DNA of 6,233 bases from Thermoplasmata archaeon. Its GTDB lineage: Archaea > Thermoplasmatota > Thermoplasmata > UBA184. Shown in pieces: positions 4,724 to 6,233 of the stretch (position 1 is the first letter of the stretch; each line of letters begins with the position of its first letter). Position numbers and translations under genes: made by a program. The stretch is taken from assembly GCA_030042855.1 (NCBI GenBank), contig JASHYU010000149.1:1-6233 (forward strand), read 5' to 3'. The notes under the pieces were generated by a model. It did no database searches. It saw only the letters and a list, made by a program, of their open reading frames with translations, and was not told the origin of the DNA.

Positions 4724-6233
4724 ATGGAAGGGTCGCAGACCGGTTGGTGGCACCGACACGGTTGGACGATCGCGATCCTCCTCTCCGCGATCGGCGTCTC
4801 GTTCGCGATCCGTACGATCTGGGCGTACCCGGTCATCGCGCAGTACGGTCCGCTCTACAGCTACGCCGGTGGTTCGGACTCGTACTACCACTCGCGCGTG
4901 ATGGCCTACATCATCCTCAACCACACGAACCTCATCCACGATCCGCTGCTCCACTACCCCGTCGGCTCGACGAACCCCCGGGAGCCGCTCTTCGACTGGA
5001 TGAACGCGATCCTCGGGATCGTCCTCGCTCCGTTCTTCGGCGGGAACGCGATCGTCGCCGGCGCGTGGATCCTCGACCTCCAAGCCCCGCTCTGGGCCGC
5101 CCTCGGCATCGTGCCGGTCTACCTGATCGGACGGGAGGTCGCGAACCGGCGCATGGGTCTGCTCGCCGCGGTGATCTACCCGTTCCTGAGCGCGAACATC
5201 GATTCCTCGACCTTCGGCTACGCGAACTACCTCTCGTTCTACACGTTCTTCGTCCTGGTGACGGTCTACTGCTTCCTGCGGATGGTCAAGGCGGTCGGGA
5301 CCCGCCGGTGGATCGAGAGCTACCGGCACCCCCGGCAGTACGGCCCCGGGCTCCGGGCCTTCCTGCGGACCGAGCGTACCGCGGTCAAATGGGCGGTCTT
5401 CACCGGGGTCTCGCTCGGGGCGCTCGCGCTCGCCTGGCAGGGGTACACCCTCGATGTGGTCGTCATCGGGGTCTCGGTCCTCGTCGCGGTCTTCGTGGAG
5501 CGGATCCGCCGCGTCGACTCGTTCGGGCTCTACGCCGCGACCTGGATCGTCGGGCTCGTCGCGTTCCCGATGGAGATGCCGTACTACCTGACGCAGTACG
5601 GCTCGCTCACGTCGCCCGGCTTCGAGACGTACTTCGTCCTCCAGGCGATCATCTTCTTCGGACTGCTCCTGATCCTCTTGCCGTTCGTCCTGATGCGGGA
5701 CATCCCGTGGGTCGTCTCGATCCCGGTCCTGGTCGGGATCGTCCTCGGCGGCGTCGGCGCGCTCGCGCTCGTGGACCGGGGTCTCTTCACGACGCTCATC
5801 ACCGGCCAGGGCTACTTCGTCAAGACGCTCGTCTACTCGACGGTCGCCGAGGCGCAGGCGCCGTCGATCGACGCCCTGGTCGTCGGCTTCGGGGTCGTGA
5901 CGTTCTTCCTCGCGTTCGCGGGGCTCGCGATCTTCGTCTACCATCTCCTCCGGGGACGGTTCAAGCGGGTCCACATCGTCTTCGTCGTCTTCGCGGTCGT
6001 CTCGATCTACCTCCCGATCTCCGCGACGAAGTTCTTCCTCGTCGCGTCCCCGATCTTCGCCCTCCTCCCGGCCGAGGCGATCCGCATGGCGCTCGACGTC
6101 GGGGGCTACCCCGAGCTGCGTCGGACCACGGCGTCCCTGTCCGACCGCCGCAGCCAGTTCGCCGCGTTCCGCCGCGCGTTCAAGGCCCGGCACGTGCTCG
6201 TCATGGCGCTCGTCGTCGGCCTCATCCTGCCCA
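4724..6233 (+). CDS. aglB: STT3/AglB-type oligosaccharyltransferase catalytic subunit (3' partial)
   Basis: Integral membrane GT-C glycosyltransferase that moves a lipid-linked oligosaccharide onto Asn of secreted or surface proteins on the outer face of the membrane. The 503 codons in the window are open to the end, so the C-terminal soluble domain with the WWDYG motif lies outside. Residues 14-34 form the first membrane segment, followed by about a dozen more hydrophobic segments (for example 94-116, 169-187, 221-240, 303-324, 328-350, 384-408, 416-436). The first external-loop acidic motif is GGSDSYYH (Asp52); the TIXE-type motif of external loop 5 is TVAE (Glu376) in STVAEAQAP. EPLFDW (87-92) after the first motif is also typical of archaeal members. 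The expected second DXD instead reads FGYANYL (164-170), with Asn168 and Leu170 at the acidic positions by my alignment. ATG 4724 is the first possible start after an in-frame TAG at 4661. The gene is separated from the upstream operon by its own promoter-like island, so it is probably an independent unit. Confidence 0.88.
   Translation, partial: MEGSQTGWWHRHGWTIAILLSAIGVSFAIRTIWAYPVIAQYGPLYSYAGGSDSYYHSRVMAYIILNHTNLIHDPLLHYPVGSTNPREPLFDWMNAILGIVLAPFFGGNAIVAGAWILDLQAPLWAALGIVPVYLIGREVANRRMGLLAAVIYPFLSANIDSSTFGYANYLSFYTFFVLVTVYCFLRMVKAVGTRRWIESYRHPRQYGPGLRAFLRTERTAVKWAVFTGVSLGALALAWQGYTLDVVVIGVSVLVAVFVERIRRVDSFGLYAATWIVGLVAFPMEMPYYLTQYGSLTSPGFETYFVLQAIIFFGLLLILLPFVLMRDIPWVVSIPVLVGIVLGGVGALALVDRGLFTTLITGQGYFVKTLVYSTVAEAQAPSIDALVVGFGVVTFFLAFAGLAIFVYHLLRGRFKRVHIVFVVFAVVSIYLPISATKFFLVASPIFALLPAEAIRMALDVGGYPELRRTTASLSDRRSQFAAFRRAFKARHVLVMALVVGLILP

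Noticed and set aside
4670..6193. A 507-codon open frame on the - strand opposite aglB.
   Set aside because: Its product is almost entirely Asp, Glu, Arg and Val in low-complexity order, as expected from the reverse complement of a hydrophobic, GTC/CTC/GCG-rich membrane gene. The + strand product has clear STT3 motifs.

Overview
The window reads as a piece of a high-GC (about 70% by eye) archaeal chromosome, probably a Thermoplasmatota-like or other uncultivated lineage. Three things suggest an archaeon. There is an AglB/STT3-type oligosaccharyltransferase with archaeal-style motifs. A thiolase is paired directly with a DUF35 acyl-CoA-associated protein. The only real non-coding gap holds an A/T-rich TATA-like element about 50 nt before a start codon in otherwise very G/C-rich DNA. 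The lineage is inferred; no rRNA or marker gene is present to prove it.

Layout: all five complete or partial metabolic genes and the final membrane gene are on the + strand. Positions 2-1216 hold an aconitase-family large subunit (LeuC/HacA type) missing its first residues at the window edge. Positions 1229-1756 hold its small subunit (LeuD type). Positions 1753-2886 hold an isocitrate/isopropylmalate dehydrogenase-family beta-decarboxylating enzyme, 2883-4067 an archaeal thiolase, and 4064-4597 a DUF35 (zinc-ribbon plus OB-fold) protein. After the first 12-nt gap, each gene overlaps the next by 4 nt (ATGA, ATGA, GTGA), so these five genes are very likely one translationally coupled operon. 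A 126-nt gap (4598-4723) carries a promoter-like A/T island, followed by a separately transcribed aglB/STT3 gene (4724 to beyond the end).

How the genes may work together: the first three form the classic isomerase plus oxidative-decarboxylase pair that turns a 2-substituted malate into a 2-oxoacid. This is the chemistry of leucine synthesis, of the citramalate route to isoleucine, and of homocitrate chain elongation. The last two form an acyl-CoA Claisen-condensing or thiolytic pair. In many archaea the thiolase and DUF35 protein sit with HMG-CoA synthase at the entry to the mevalonate pathway, but that synthase is absent here. Residues that usually report substrate in the small subunit and the dehydrogenase fit neither textbook isopropylmalate nor isocitrate/homoisocitrate enzymes cleanly. 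The substrate of the operon is therefore open, and leucine biosynthesis is only the default reading.

I saw no tRNA, rRNA, CRISPR array, mobile element or convincing terminator. The most interesting points are the operon composition, the mixed specificity signature of the dehydrogenase, a degenerate zinc knuckle in the DUF35 protein, and an apparently altered second DXD motif in the oligosaccharyltransferase. None of these amounts to clear proof of a new system.
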